Source of the DNA: Zoroaster sp. YZ-2022
Taxonomy: Eukaryota > Echinodermata > Asteroidea > Forcipulatida > Zoroasteridae
Length of the DNA stretch: 64,000 bases
Assembly (NCBI GenBank): GCA_029582265.1
Contig: CM055822.1
Span: 42,570,559-42,634,558 of the forward strand
Direction: 5' to 3'
Positions 25,401-37,900 of the stretch are shown here, piece after piece (position 1 is the first letter of the stretch; each line of letters starts with the position of its first letter). A program made the translations under genes and the position numbers. The notes beneath the pieces are model-generated. The model saw nothing but the letters and a program-made list of their open reading frames with translations, had not been told where the DNA came from and searched no databases.

Positions 25401-28400
25401 TATACCCGCATCCGTTTGTGGGCACTGAATGTCTGAACAATAAAGCAGTAATTAGTGTCGGGGTGAATTGACAATCGTTGTGTCCGACTTGATTTGTAAT
25501 TATTATTGTATTTCATTAGGCCTAGCCTATCTTATGAAAATGAAATTGTTTGCTTTTGTTACAACGGTTTTTGTTACAAGGGGAATCTGTTATAGGGAGC
25601 AAAACACGGTGATCCAATCGATGGATATTAGGGATGGATTAAAGAGGATACAAGGGGTGGCATGCACAAAATGCGTATCGTCAATGGCCATACATGGTTT
25701 GAGGGATTAACCCGGGTGAAAATAAACGACGCATGATGTATAGTATAATTTAAGAACGAAGTTTAATCATACAAATGAAAATGTAAATATGAATGAGAAT
25801 GTAACTAAATGTACAGACTTCCCAGAAAAAGAAATGTTCTCCCTTTAGCCTATGGAACAATTTACTCATTGGTAAAGTTATGGAGGGTTCAATTACAACA
25901 TCACGATGGATAACAATGCAACACAAATCTGAGAAGTAATAATAAAATTGGACACTATTACGTAATTTTAAGACTGAATAGTTTCTGAAGACGTAGATTG
26001 TGTTGTGCCCTACTTTTATTCCAATGAATGCATGTTGGAAGTGGTGGTGGAGATCCTGTGTTACATTCGTAATGACGGTATAATGAATTATTATCACAAT
26101 ACAAATATAACTCAAACTCAAATTTATTTCCACGGTACGGTAAGTCCTGAGCTTGTTTCTCTGGTTAGGATTAATTCTGGACTCATATGTATATTGATCT
26201 ATCAGACCAGTTAGAAATTAACAAGTTTCGTTACTGCATAACAAACATATCTAGTACCGGTACATTTAATAAAGATAAACATTTATTTCATGCAGAACAC
26301 TTATTTTGTACTTTACAAACTGAAATACCTGAAATGATGAAGGGACTCGTATAATAAATACAAACATAAATAAATAATTAAAAACACGCTGGGTATATAC
26401 ATGTAGATAAAGTCGGCACAACATTTTATACATAAATTATTAAGTTAATTAGACCCCAAAAATATCAATGTCATAATCTTTCTTGGTCTGCACCCATGAG
26501 AATCTCCTGGTTGGTGATTTTTTTTCATAGGGAAATATCCTATTGTGTATAGCTACATATATTCACATGCATTTGGTACACATTAATCCCCTGTATAGGA
26601 TAGGAATTGAAGATAGGAATGGAAGGTTTGCAATTGTAACCTTTCCATTCCAAGATAGGAATGGAAGGTTTGCAAATGTAACCTTTCCATTCCAAGATAG
26701 GAATGGAAGGTTTGCAACTGTAACCTTTCCATTCCAAGATAGGAATGGAAGGTTTGCAATTGTAACCTTTCCATTACAAGATAGGAATGGAAGGTTTGCA
26801 ACTGTAACCTTTCCATTCCAAGATAGGAATGGAAGGTTTGCAATTGTAACCTTTCCATTCCAAGATAGGAATGGAAGGTTTGTAATTGTAACCTTTCCAT
26901 TCCAAGATAGAAATGGAAGGTTTGCAATTGTAACCTTTCCGTTCCAAGATAGGAATGGAAGGTTTGCAATTGTAACCTTTCCATTCCAAGATAGGAATGG
27001 AAGGTTTGCAATTGTAATCTCTCCATTACCAGATAGGAATGGAAGGTTTACAATTGTAACCTTTCTATTCCAAGATAGGAATGGAAGGTTTGCAATTGTA
27101 ATCTCTCCATTACCAGATAGGAATGGAAGGTTTGCAATTGTAACCTTTCCATTCCAAGATAGGAATGGAAGGTTGCAATTGTAACCTTTCCATTCCAAGA
27201 TAGGAATGGAAGGTTTGCAATTGTAATCTCTCCATTACCAGATAGGAATGGAAGGTTTGCAATTGTAACCTTTCTATTCCAGGATAGGAATGGAAGGTTT
27301 GCAATTGTAATCTCTCCATTACCATATAGGAATGGAAGGTTTGCAATTGTAACCTTTCCATTCCAAGATAGGAATGGAAGGTTTGCAATTGTAACCTTTT
27401 CATTCCAAGATAGGAATGGAAGGTTTGCAATTGTAACCTTTTCATTCCAAGATAGGAATGGAAGGTTTGCAATTGTAACCTTTTCATTCCAAGATAGGAA
27501 TGGAAGGTTTGCAATTGTAACCTTTCCATTCCAAGATAGGAATGGAAGGTTTGCAATTGTAACCTTTCCATTCTATGGTAGAAATTTGTGAATCCATCAT
27601 TGTAAATCTAAAATATTGTCTATTTATGAACATTTAGGCCATTTCGATCACTTATTATGGTAAATTTAGAAATAATTAAACCATCTACACGTGTTTTGTT
27701 ATTAATGTAACAATTTGTGTCAAATGAATGGTGAAACCATGAAATATAGAGAGCCAAATTAGAAGATTTGTTTTAAAATAAAAATACTATTAAAAAAACA
27801 ACTCATACTTTTGAGTCCAGTATTTGTTCATCTCATATAAAAGTTGACTTTAAAAGTGCCAACAATCTCTGTAATTGTTTTGTAAATAATTTTAGAGGCG
27901 AAAAAAGGCAAACAACAATAATACAAAATATTCTGGGCCAAAAAATGCACAAAAACGCGACAAAACTACATATTTATTGGTAAATAAATTCGAATTTAGA
28001 AAAATTGCAATAAAGTAAAGATTTCTTTCATAAAAAGTATGAAATTTAATTTGTTTGTCTTTCAAATGAAATTTTATTTCATGAAAATTAGGAAAGTGAA
28101 CTTATGATTAAGTCAAAATACTTTTGAACATGTTGATCCCTCCCTGTCCTAAAACATTAAGACATTTTTAGTAGTTCAGTCCTATGGATTAGGTACCAAA
28201 TGCTGACTTGTTTAACCGTTATGCGGTAAACGTTTAGTTTTCCACAGTCAAACTTATGTAATGTTTATACTTTTTTTGGGAAATTACTAGAATCTCCTGA
28301 AAGATCTAGTCTTGCGATTACTTTACCGACAAACGCACTCCTTTATAACAAGAAATGATGTCTTGGAGAACCAACACACCGGTGAAGACCGCTGATCCAG

Positions 28401-28882
28401 ACTTCAAAACGTATATTTATGATACTATTGGCTAATAACTAAACCCAATTCTGTTCAAAATAACTTTGTGCAAAATACGGAGCACAGTAAGTAACACAAT
28501 CGACACAGACTGCATGATACGTTAATCAAACAATTTGTTGCGTTGATACTTTGTTTTATTCGATGCTATATGCACAGGCATTATTTTCTGTGAAAAGGGG
28601 CAAATGCAACACATGGCGTATGTTTGCAAGTATGTACATCCGTATCCGTCTTGAACACTTCGCCTCAATCGCAACAATTTTTGTACAAGGAAAGTGTACT
28701 TTTTATTTTGTTGAAGTTTAATTTGTTGATTGATGAAAATTAATTATTAAAAGGGAGACTTCATCCATCCAAACAATAAAAATGTTTACAGCAATGGTGT
28801 ATAAACGAAAAGGTTAGAATAGAAAAACAAAATGACAGGCAGAAATCTAAGGCCTTGATAGCCAAGAAGTATATATGGAAAA

Positions 28883-28913
<31 letters not shown>

Positions 28914-31900
28914 TATCCCGGGGGATAACAATTTATTATCAGTAGTTCATAATCAATCATTTAAACACTAAGATTATAAGTTTATGCATAACAGTACAGG
29001 TAATTAATACTTATTAGTCTTGGCAAAGTACAGAGAAGAAATCCCATTTACGGTAAAAATTCGCCATGTTATCTTTACAACTGTACATACATTTTTCCAT
29101 AGAGTAATAATTCATAAGATCTTTTTTGAAAATTGAAAGAGTTGGTTTTTCCTTGGACATTTTCCTCTTATAAATATGGAAACGATAAATTAATAATATC
29201 AAGTTAATAGCTTTACACTCAAAGTCGGTTTTACCAAACAAGAGTACTTCATTGTCTAAGATGATGTTAAAATTAGTTTTATCCTTGATCCACGAAACAA
29301 CTGAAGTATAAAAGGAAATTGTTGCGTCACATGAGCAAAACAGATGGATAAGAGTTTCCTCTTCATTGTTACAAAAGGTACATAAATTCGTGTTTAACTT
29401 GTTAATTTTGAAAAGAAAATAATTTGTACCTAAAATCCTATGTGTTAGTCTATACTGGAACCATCTCAACTTAGTATCTATTGTACAATTGAAAGGAATA
29501 TTAAAGACTAACGACCATTTAGAAAAACTATGGTCTGTTTGCAACTTATTGTTCCACTTATGGAAAATATGGAAAATATTTAGTGACGAGACTGAGTTGG
29601 AGATCTAACAACTGAAGGGATGGGAACGCACATCTTAATCTTTTGGGAGAACAAAATATGACAATCCAACAGGTCGCATGGGTTATTATTAGATGTTGCA
29701 TGAAAGACGTAATGGGATCTTGATCCGACAATTCTATGGGCGAATCAAAAGGACAAAGGAAAAGTAAGTCTTGATCCGACAAATAATAGAAAACTATGGA
29801 CGAGTGGTAATAAAGTTGTACTACTTCATGGTTTAACATAAAGGCAACGAACAAAACCCACTTAAAAAATTTGATCTGACGGAAAAATAAAGAAAACGTT
29901 GCACGTGATATGATTATATTCGCACAAAGACCATCCAAAGAAACACAAATTGAATATTTAAAGAAGAAAAAATATAAATGCTTAAACAAAATTGTTTTTA
30001 AAATGGAAAGATGGTATACACATTTTCATTCGTAAATAAATTTTTGTTTAGGCTTGTGTTCATGAGGGGGTAGTATTTTTTCTGTTTTTTGTTCTAGTTT
30101 CTCGTTTAAGATTAATATATTTTTTTCGTAATTTTTATGTATGTGTTTCGATATTTTTGTTTTGTTTTATTACTTGAAACAAATTTATTGTTTATTTACT
30201 TAAGTTTGGTTTATGTTGCAATATCTGACTTTTTATGTATTTGTTTTGTTTGTTTCGTTTAACGAGTAGTGTTTTTATTGTGTTCAATTTACTTACTTTT
30301 GTTGATTCCATAAATATATAAGAATTTAAATTAACGAACCTTATTTTAATATCACCCCAACTAATCCTAAAATGAATTACCAAACTTTAGTACGCACGAC
30401 CTAAAAATATAATAAAATAAAACATAGAATAATACAAATTTCTAAATAAAACGCTAAATAGAAATATAAAAAATAAAAACAACGTTATAATACAACTGTA
30501 AAATTGAAGAATACTTGAAAAATTATTACTCTTAATCATGTGTTTCGATGTTATTGTGGGATGATCCCATCTACAGTGTAAAGCAGCACTGTTTATAATA
30601 CTGAGTAAATGAAGTATCAACCAAAATTCTAACTCGGCGGCGATGTATCTGATGTTAGCGTAAAAACAGAGTTGAAATTAATTCGACAAGACAAGCTCGT
30701 CTCTAAAATATGGATGAAGACGCAGTCAGTTTTATCATAGAAAATACTGTATTTGTTGAAACGTTGAAGCATTCAAAGTAACATGAACTTTACATTAAGT
30801 TCATGGGATGTTTCATTCAGCATTGGAAAATCGACTCTAAGCCCGAAAGCCAACTGTGAACGTGTACCAGTAGTACTATACGAATAAATGCTTGACACAA
30901 AGAGGACTGACCACCGATCGATTCGTCAACAAAAAAGGGGGTCCGTGACGCAATGGCCAAATTTGTCATATCCAAAGATCAAATGTTGCGAGCAGGCATA
31001 TAGCAACTCGATCGTTTGTGTACGTGTATAAATCATGGTACAATGTCCGAATGCGTTTTTCGTTCGAAAAAGAAGCAACATTTTTCTAATGTATTGTTAT
31101 TGCAATTTGGGTATGAAGTATCGAGAGAAATAATGGCGTAAGAGGGATCGAGGAAATTACGATGCCGTCAATGGAGGGGCCCACGGAAACATGTTGGATC
31201 CCGCGCCATCTGATTTCGGTGAGTTTATTTCCATGCAAAGCGTGGTGATATATAACCAACTAGATGAGGCTTGCTGTAGAATTTATACAGGACTATTTCA
31301 TAATGGACAAACAATCAGCTTACAAAGGTTACATTACATGGTTATTGGACTTGAGTGGAAGTATCGCCGTAACTTGTCTCAACACGAACGGTATTTGTTA
31401 TTGCCGAATTGTGCCTAGTCTGTCACCCTGTGTGGGGTATAATATTATAACTCCATTCTTGGTTAGGGGAACTAGACCGTATCGTTATACATAGGATAGT
31501 ACCGTTATATGTGGGAAGACCCGTATCACTTTCCGCATGGCATACTCCATTCACATAGGTGAAGTGTGTCCCAAATACTACTAGTAATTAGAAGGACTCA
31601 GTTATTAATTTATAATATCTTAACAAACATAACATTTCTTATCTATATGCATACTTTGTACATATTTCTTTACAACTGTTGCAGGCTCATTAACATTAAA
31701 ACATATTAATAACACGCCCCTCAAAAACTGTGTACATACCCCCTCCTTTAGAATATGGTTTCGTCCTACGGCTCCTCAAAATATGCAAATTAGGTATCAC
31801 GTGACCCCAAATCCAGCCTTCTGATTGGTCGAGAGGCCCAAAAACCACTGGCGGAATTACCTGGTTAGACGGGGTGCACTACTGACTTGTTTATAATTTG

Positions 31901-34900
31901 CGAGTACCAGGGTGATTTCCCACCTGTGTGTGTATTTGTATGCAGAGTTTGAACATGTTGTACTTCTCCACATAACATCAATAACTTTTTTTAATTTTCA
32001 GATGAATAAGATTTTTTTAAATTCAATCATTACGGATATTTCTCATCCAGCGGTTTCGGAGTTGCTTCTAATTGTTACCATGTCAATAAACTTATCAGAT
32101 AGTGAGTTAATCCTCTGTAAGCTTAAATACTTACTAGCTGGCTGAGTCTTCAGAAGAAAACGTGCAATACGCTGTCGAAATAATGTTTAAATACATCACG
32201 AACCCACTGCGGCTTCAAACAATTTTCGAAGCAGCTCTTGATCTAAACCACAACATTAGTTGACCAGAAAGCAGACTTGTATTACTCGTGACTCGGACTC
32301 GGACTCGAGTCCGACTCGAGTCACTTTTTTTGTGACTGAGACTCGGACTCAAGTCACCATGTACAATGACTTGGACTCGGAGTCGGACTCGATGTTTATG
32401 ACTCAGACTCTACAGCAAAATGCCCAATATTCACTATTTTAAAACATTAACAAAATAAAGAGTGTTCTTGCAACATAGTCTTTAAGTCTTGTTAGTTAAT
32501 TTAAACAATGCGAACACTTTCATAAAATTGATACCGCGCATTTTATTCCGTTGTAGCATAGCCTATTGTGTCCTTTGTCTGTTGTAATGCGATCAGAATC
32601 TCTTACAGGCGCAGCGGCTGCATGAAAACAAAGTGCGTCTTCCAGAAATCGATTACAATCAATTTTGTACCCAAGCTTTCAGCATACAACATCGTGGGAA
32701 TACAAGCTAGATAGTGATGGGTACCAGACTTAGTAAACTGTCCCAAACACTGGACTGTCAATTTTCATGGTGTTTGCTCATAAATTCTAGAGAAATGGAA
32801 TTAACAGTTTGAAAAGTTTGCATTCAGGAGGCTCTGTGTAGGCATTTGTGAGCTATTTTAGCGTATAAAATGTGATTTTTATGGAGTTCATTTTGGAAAA
32901 AAAATTCTTAGTGCAGATGTGATAGTAATATCTTTCCCATATGTATAATCAATATTTAGGCTAGACTGTATTTTCAACAACAACAAAACCTAATAAACTA
33001 TGACGACTTTCTTTGGGAGGGCTAGGGAGGATGGGAGATGATTGTGCATATTCCCTCCAAATTCAAAATTAGGGCTGACATATGTCGGATTGTCGAAATA
33101 ATTTTTTAAGGCCAACAAAAGCCTCCGGTTTCTGGTCATCGCTTCATAGCCAAAAAAAGAAAAGAAAAAAGAAAATTAAAACTGCCGACGCGCGGGTCTG
33201 AGGCGATGCGCGCGGAGACCATGCAGAAACCTGATACTTTTTGGGGTTAAAATGCTGCTTTATTTTTGGTTATACATCACCGTAGCTGTCAGACTAACAC
33301 ATGTCGTAAATATTCATTTTTATGTTTTTTTCAAAAGAGTTTAACATATGTGTTTAATACATTTGGTTATGGTGAATTGGTTTTGGAAATTAGAGAGCGA
33401 CACATTATTGTTATTTTATTGACACATTATTGTTATATTATTTAGTATTATTTAAATGTTATTCTAGATATACAATGTATTGGCTGCAGGCCGAAACGTG
33501 GGAAAAAACGTTTTGCTAAATCCATCATGATTATTGGGAAATGGAATCAGGCGAGAGCAATGTACTTAAAACCCTGCGCGAAGATAGCACATCTACACGG
33601 TGTAGTAGGTCAACGAACTTTTCTGTAATTACTCCTTAATTAAAGGGTAAAAAAAAAAATTCTTCGCAAATTTCAAGTCAATCCCATTCGAAATAATGTG
33701 TTAGAAGCTTAAAGTACTGGGGAAGTTCGTTCACCCCTTTAAGTCAGCCACAACTACCATGCCTGAGGGGTCCCTATGGGATTTGTGTACACACTGGCTT
33801 AGCGTTGGGGTTCACGAGGTCATAAACACAGGATGATAACCATCAAATAACATGCCTGCGGCAGTCTGGGAGACATCTCAAAGGTTTCTGTGATGGCTTC
33901 TTTGACAGCTCTGAGGTATTTAGACCAATAAACACGTCTATGTTGGGGGGGGGGGTTGATATTGGGGGATGGCTGTTGGGGGGGGGGTCGGATGATGGCG
34001 GTATCTGAGTGATTGATGAGGTTCTTCGATAGCAGGTGGCTTTTTATGAATGGGCCATGGGTTTGTATACATGGCAGGATGTTATATTTATAGACTGGAC
34101 TACTATTGAGTGAAAAAAGTACAGATTTTGGTTTAAAAAATTAGTTTTTTTAATGACAAATGAGGTTTTTTAGTGTTAATTAAGTAATTAATTTTCTAAG
34201 AAAAACATACAATTTTACCAATTTTTTTTTGATAGAAAACATCTCTAGACCCTCTGAAACAAGTTAAAATTGTTAACATTGGGAAAATCAGTTCATTTAC
34301 CCATGTAATTAACGATTTTACAACCTACTACACGGTGTAGTTGTGCTCAAGACTCCGCGTATAATTGAATACCGTACTGCCCGCAGGGTTGTACAACTGC
34401 GTTGGGTCATGAGAATTATAAAGTGTTCTTAACTTGGTCAGGGGTTTGCTTTATTATTGTGCACAGTTGAAAAATAATGTTGCAAAAAATACCCAACAAC
34501 ATCTACCTGAGCCAAATATATGTATCTCTCATTCGGGTTCGAAACATTAACTTGTATATAAAAACGAAAACATTATTATGACGAAAGATTTGAGAAATTT
34601 CAAACCATTTTCAAATAATGTTGGAAATTTTTTGGAACATGAGATACAAGCCCACATATCTTGAGTATTTGTTCACTTAACCTTGAACCTTTTACACATG
34701 TATAAAGCTTTTTTTCTTTTGAATTTTGTAAGTGACTTGAATTGTGACTCGGACTCAGACTCGACCTTCTTACCGTGACTCGTGACTTGGACTTGGACTC
34801 AACCCACATGACTCGGTTTCTAGTCTCTGGGCGTGTCGCCTCAGACCCGCGTGTCGGCATGTTTTATTGTTTTTCTTTGTTTTGCTATGAAAGATGTCCA

Positions 34901-37900
34901 ATTGCAACCAAAATTGATGGATCGATTGGAATTCTGCCGTGCTGTGTTTAAACGACTTTTTCACATAGGGGTATGAACGTTTGCCGGATTTTGAGGCCTC
35001 TCTTAATTAACCACCATACTAAGTATAATTGGAAATTTGGTCCCCGCCTAAAAATGTATCACGTAATTCCCTGTTGGCTAAAAAAATAACAATAACATTT
35101 AAAAAGCGCGTCACCGCACCCATTTTGAAGCCGACCGATGACCAGAAATCTGAGACTTGTTTGGCCTTACAAACGAAAATACTGTTGCCCCAAAAGTGTG
35201 TAGAGGGGCAAAATCAGGACATTTAAGGTTTCAAGGAAGAATAGTTGACATTAATCCCGTGAGCTACAATACACTCATAATGAAATAGACCGTAAGACCG
35301 TCATTAGGGTGTAGTGAATTTTGGAAAGTTGGCATTTTTTTCTGAATATCCTAAAATGATGATCTGGCAATATCTAAGACATTCTACCAAAACCTAAAAA
35401 TAAAATTTGTGTTTTCTGTTTGATTTTATTCATGGAAATACATATCATTTAAATTTTTATTTCGTTCATATAGATTCTCGAGGCTCCAAATACCTCACAA
35501 ATGGGCATTTCCATGAACTTTAATTTAATTCCAATACGCTATGAGGTCTCTGGATTGTGTCTAAATACGGTCATTTAGGGTTAGTGTTATACTACTATAT
35601 GGTTTATGTCAGGGATGCAAATCAGCAATGTGTACCCCCAGCATACATGTAGAACATGGTCACTCATCAGGGCTTACTGACTGGCAATCAAAAACAATTT
35701 GGACTCAAGGCAAGGGGTGCTAGGCTTGGTTTGTTAACCTTAAGTTGATTATGTATCCCTGTACAAGGCCCATTATATACAATGTGCAGGTAATTGAAGT
35801 TAGTTGAGCCACCATTGTATGCCATGTTCTTATGGTATTTAAAGTGACTTCACCAGCAACGAGAACAAGATCTGCTGCAAAACATGTAACATTTGTTAAT
35901 CCTGTAGATCAGTTGTTGGAAATGTGCTCCCAACTAGAATGGTCTATTGTCGTAGAGTCCTATGTTTGAGTTCAATACAGATAAACTTTCTGATGAATGA
36001 AGTTATTCACAAGTGGCTTATGAGATGATAGATATTTGGCATCAGGCACCTCTCACAACACCCAATCCAGATGCAGTTAACATCAATAAATGGTATGAAT
36101 AGGAGGTAAAATTTAGCCATCAATCTGTAAGTGCAAGGTCCTGAAAACAGGAGATTTAAGATGAGCTCAGCATCTGGTCAGGATCAGCATCTGCTGTATA
36201 GATTTGTGCAGGTCAATATCATAGCGGAGTGTGATGATGATTTGGATGATTTTGGCATGTTAGAACCCGGCCCTCTCTGCCATTCCCGATGGTTGACTTC
36301 AGCAGAAATAATTATGTGTCTTGATGTTCGGACTGCACGTCCATGTTTTGCACTAAAACGACTAACAATGGGTCTAAGCACTTCTGAAAGAATGCCACAG
36401 AGAAACGCTTTTCAAAAGCAACTATATTCAGCGTAATGCAATTACAAATATACATCATCTTTGAAGAATTGTGACATAAGATGAGTTTTAAGCATCGACT
36501 TAAATCTAGTTATACGATGACAAGATTTGAGTTTAGTTTAGATTTGAGTTTAGTTTAGATTAGATTGAAGAATATGCCTAGGACAAGTCGATTCGTCCTC
36601 TCGAGGTGTCCACCTTAAGATTTCGGGCAAAGCATAATACTGACATGATTGACTGTAGAAAGGAAAATATCACACAACCGCTATTAACTTCAAACAAAAC
36701 AGACCAAGAAATCACGGGTATGTTGACAGCTCCTCTCCTCGTGCCAGATATTATCATTGTCACACACAATCGGTATGTATCAGAGGCCAGCCAGGCAGTT
36801 CATGGACAAGATCAAACAGATGGCTTCATCAGGCAAAGAATAGCATCCAGATCACAAATAAAACATTTCTTCAAAGAAGAAATCAGGTCCTACATTTTAA
36901 TTATGAGTGGGACATTTCTGCAGCTTATATTGGTATCTAACTACACACAGTAATTATTCTCAAAAACAATTTGTACAGGTAGAATGCAACAGAAAAACGT
37001 TTCAAAAAGTGTTGATGTTCCATGCTGGGTTGCACATTGCCACTTGCACCCCCTGACATAAGCCATAATAAGGTAGTATGACACTAACCCCAAAAGACTG
37101 CTGGTTGCTCGCTGGTTTGTATTTTGCTTCCCTCAAAATAATTCCGCCGCCATGATTAGTATCAATTTGGCACCTTGTTAATTTTCTCATTTTCATTAAG
37201 CCTTACACAATATACAACAATCTGAATACGTCTACATGATATACAGTTTCCTTACTGTACCCATAACAGTTTTCACATCACCAGCAGTACAGAATGTAAA
37301 TAATTCATATATTAATACCAGTAATGGAGCTTCTTGGAACGCTAGCATTGCATGATTACTATGCCAGTAATAAACAAATCCATTCAACTGGTGATATTAA
37401 TCATTTTATACAATCAAAATGGTTTAAGTGAGCCAGTTACCAAGGGCAACCATTACGTCAATTGATAAACAAAATAATAAACCTTACAATAAAAAAGACA
37501 TCGAAATTGAATTTTAACAGTATCAATCATATGAGATAGAACATGAGTGTGTGGATTTGAGTATTTCACAGAGCCAGGATGCAATATGTTGTCTGTAGAA
37601 AAGAATTGCCATGGGTGTGCGTTTCACTGTATTTTACACAGCCAGGATTTCTGTTGTCATGGTGATTTCCGCGACAAGAGTAATTTCCGCGACAACAATT
37701 TCTGCCATTAATTATTGACAGCCAAATAAATGTTGTAGAAACCCCGATTTTGGTGAGATTATTTTAATTACTGGGAATTCTGTTACGGCCAGCAACTCCC
37801 ATAGCGATATAATTTGCGATTTCCACGCACTCCAGAAATTTCTCGACGCAACAAAGAACTCAAACATGCTTACACTCGTTATTTTTAACAATTAGGATAT

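Larger units (their letters stand above)
33138..34899. repeat. Nested palindromic element(s)
   Basis: Inverted arms of about 85 bp (33138..33221 and 34818..34899), sharing GCCGACGCGCGGGTCTGAGG with the mirrored CCTCAGACCCGCGTGTCGGC, plus CTTCATAGC and an A-rich tract. Inside sits another element with its own terminal repeats (33574..34359). Likely non-autonomous DNA transposons, one inserted in the other. No transposase frame was seen. Confidence 0.5.

Noticed and set aside
26543..27571. Long open frames (up to 213 codons) on both strands
   Set aside because: They follow from a stop-free 42-base (14-codon) self-complementary repeat and carry no independent coding evidence.
26612..27576. CRISPR-like regular array
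   Set aside because: There are no unique spacers. Units are contiguous 42-bp repeats in animal DNA, i.e. a minisatellite.
29558..30620. Open frames in the right inverted-repeat arm, with counterparts at 17035..17873
   Set aside because: Frames are low-complexity, differ in ends between arms and show no domain or splice pattern.
31191..31494. Possible exon ending at GATTTCG|GTGAGT, with overlapping 75-codon frames, in both arms
   Set aside because: A good donor-like site exists, but the frame's start is not shared by the left arm and no acceptor or second exon was found.
32260..32442. 60-codon Asp/Ser-rich frame
   Set aside because: It is a translation of the (GACTCG)n hexamer array.
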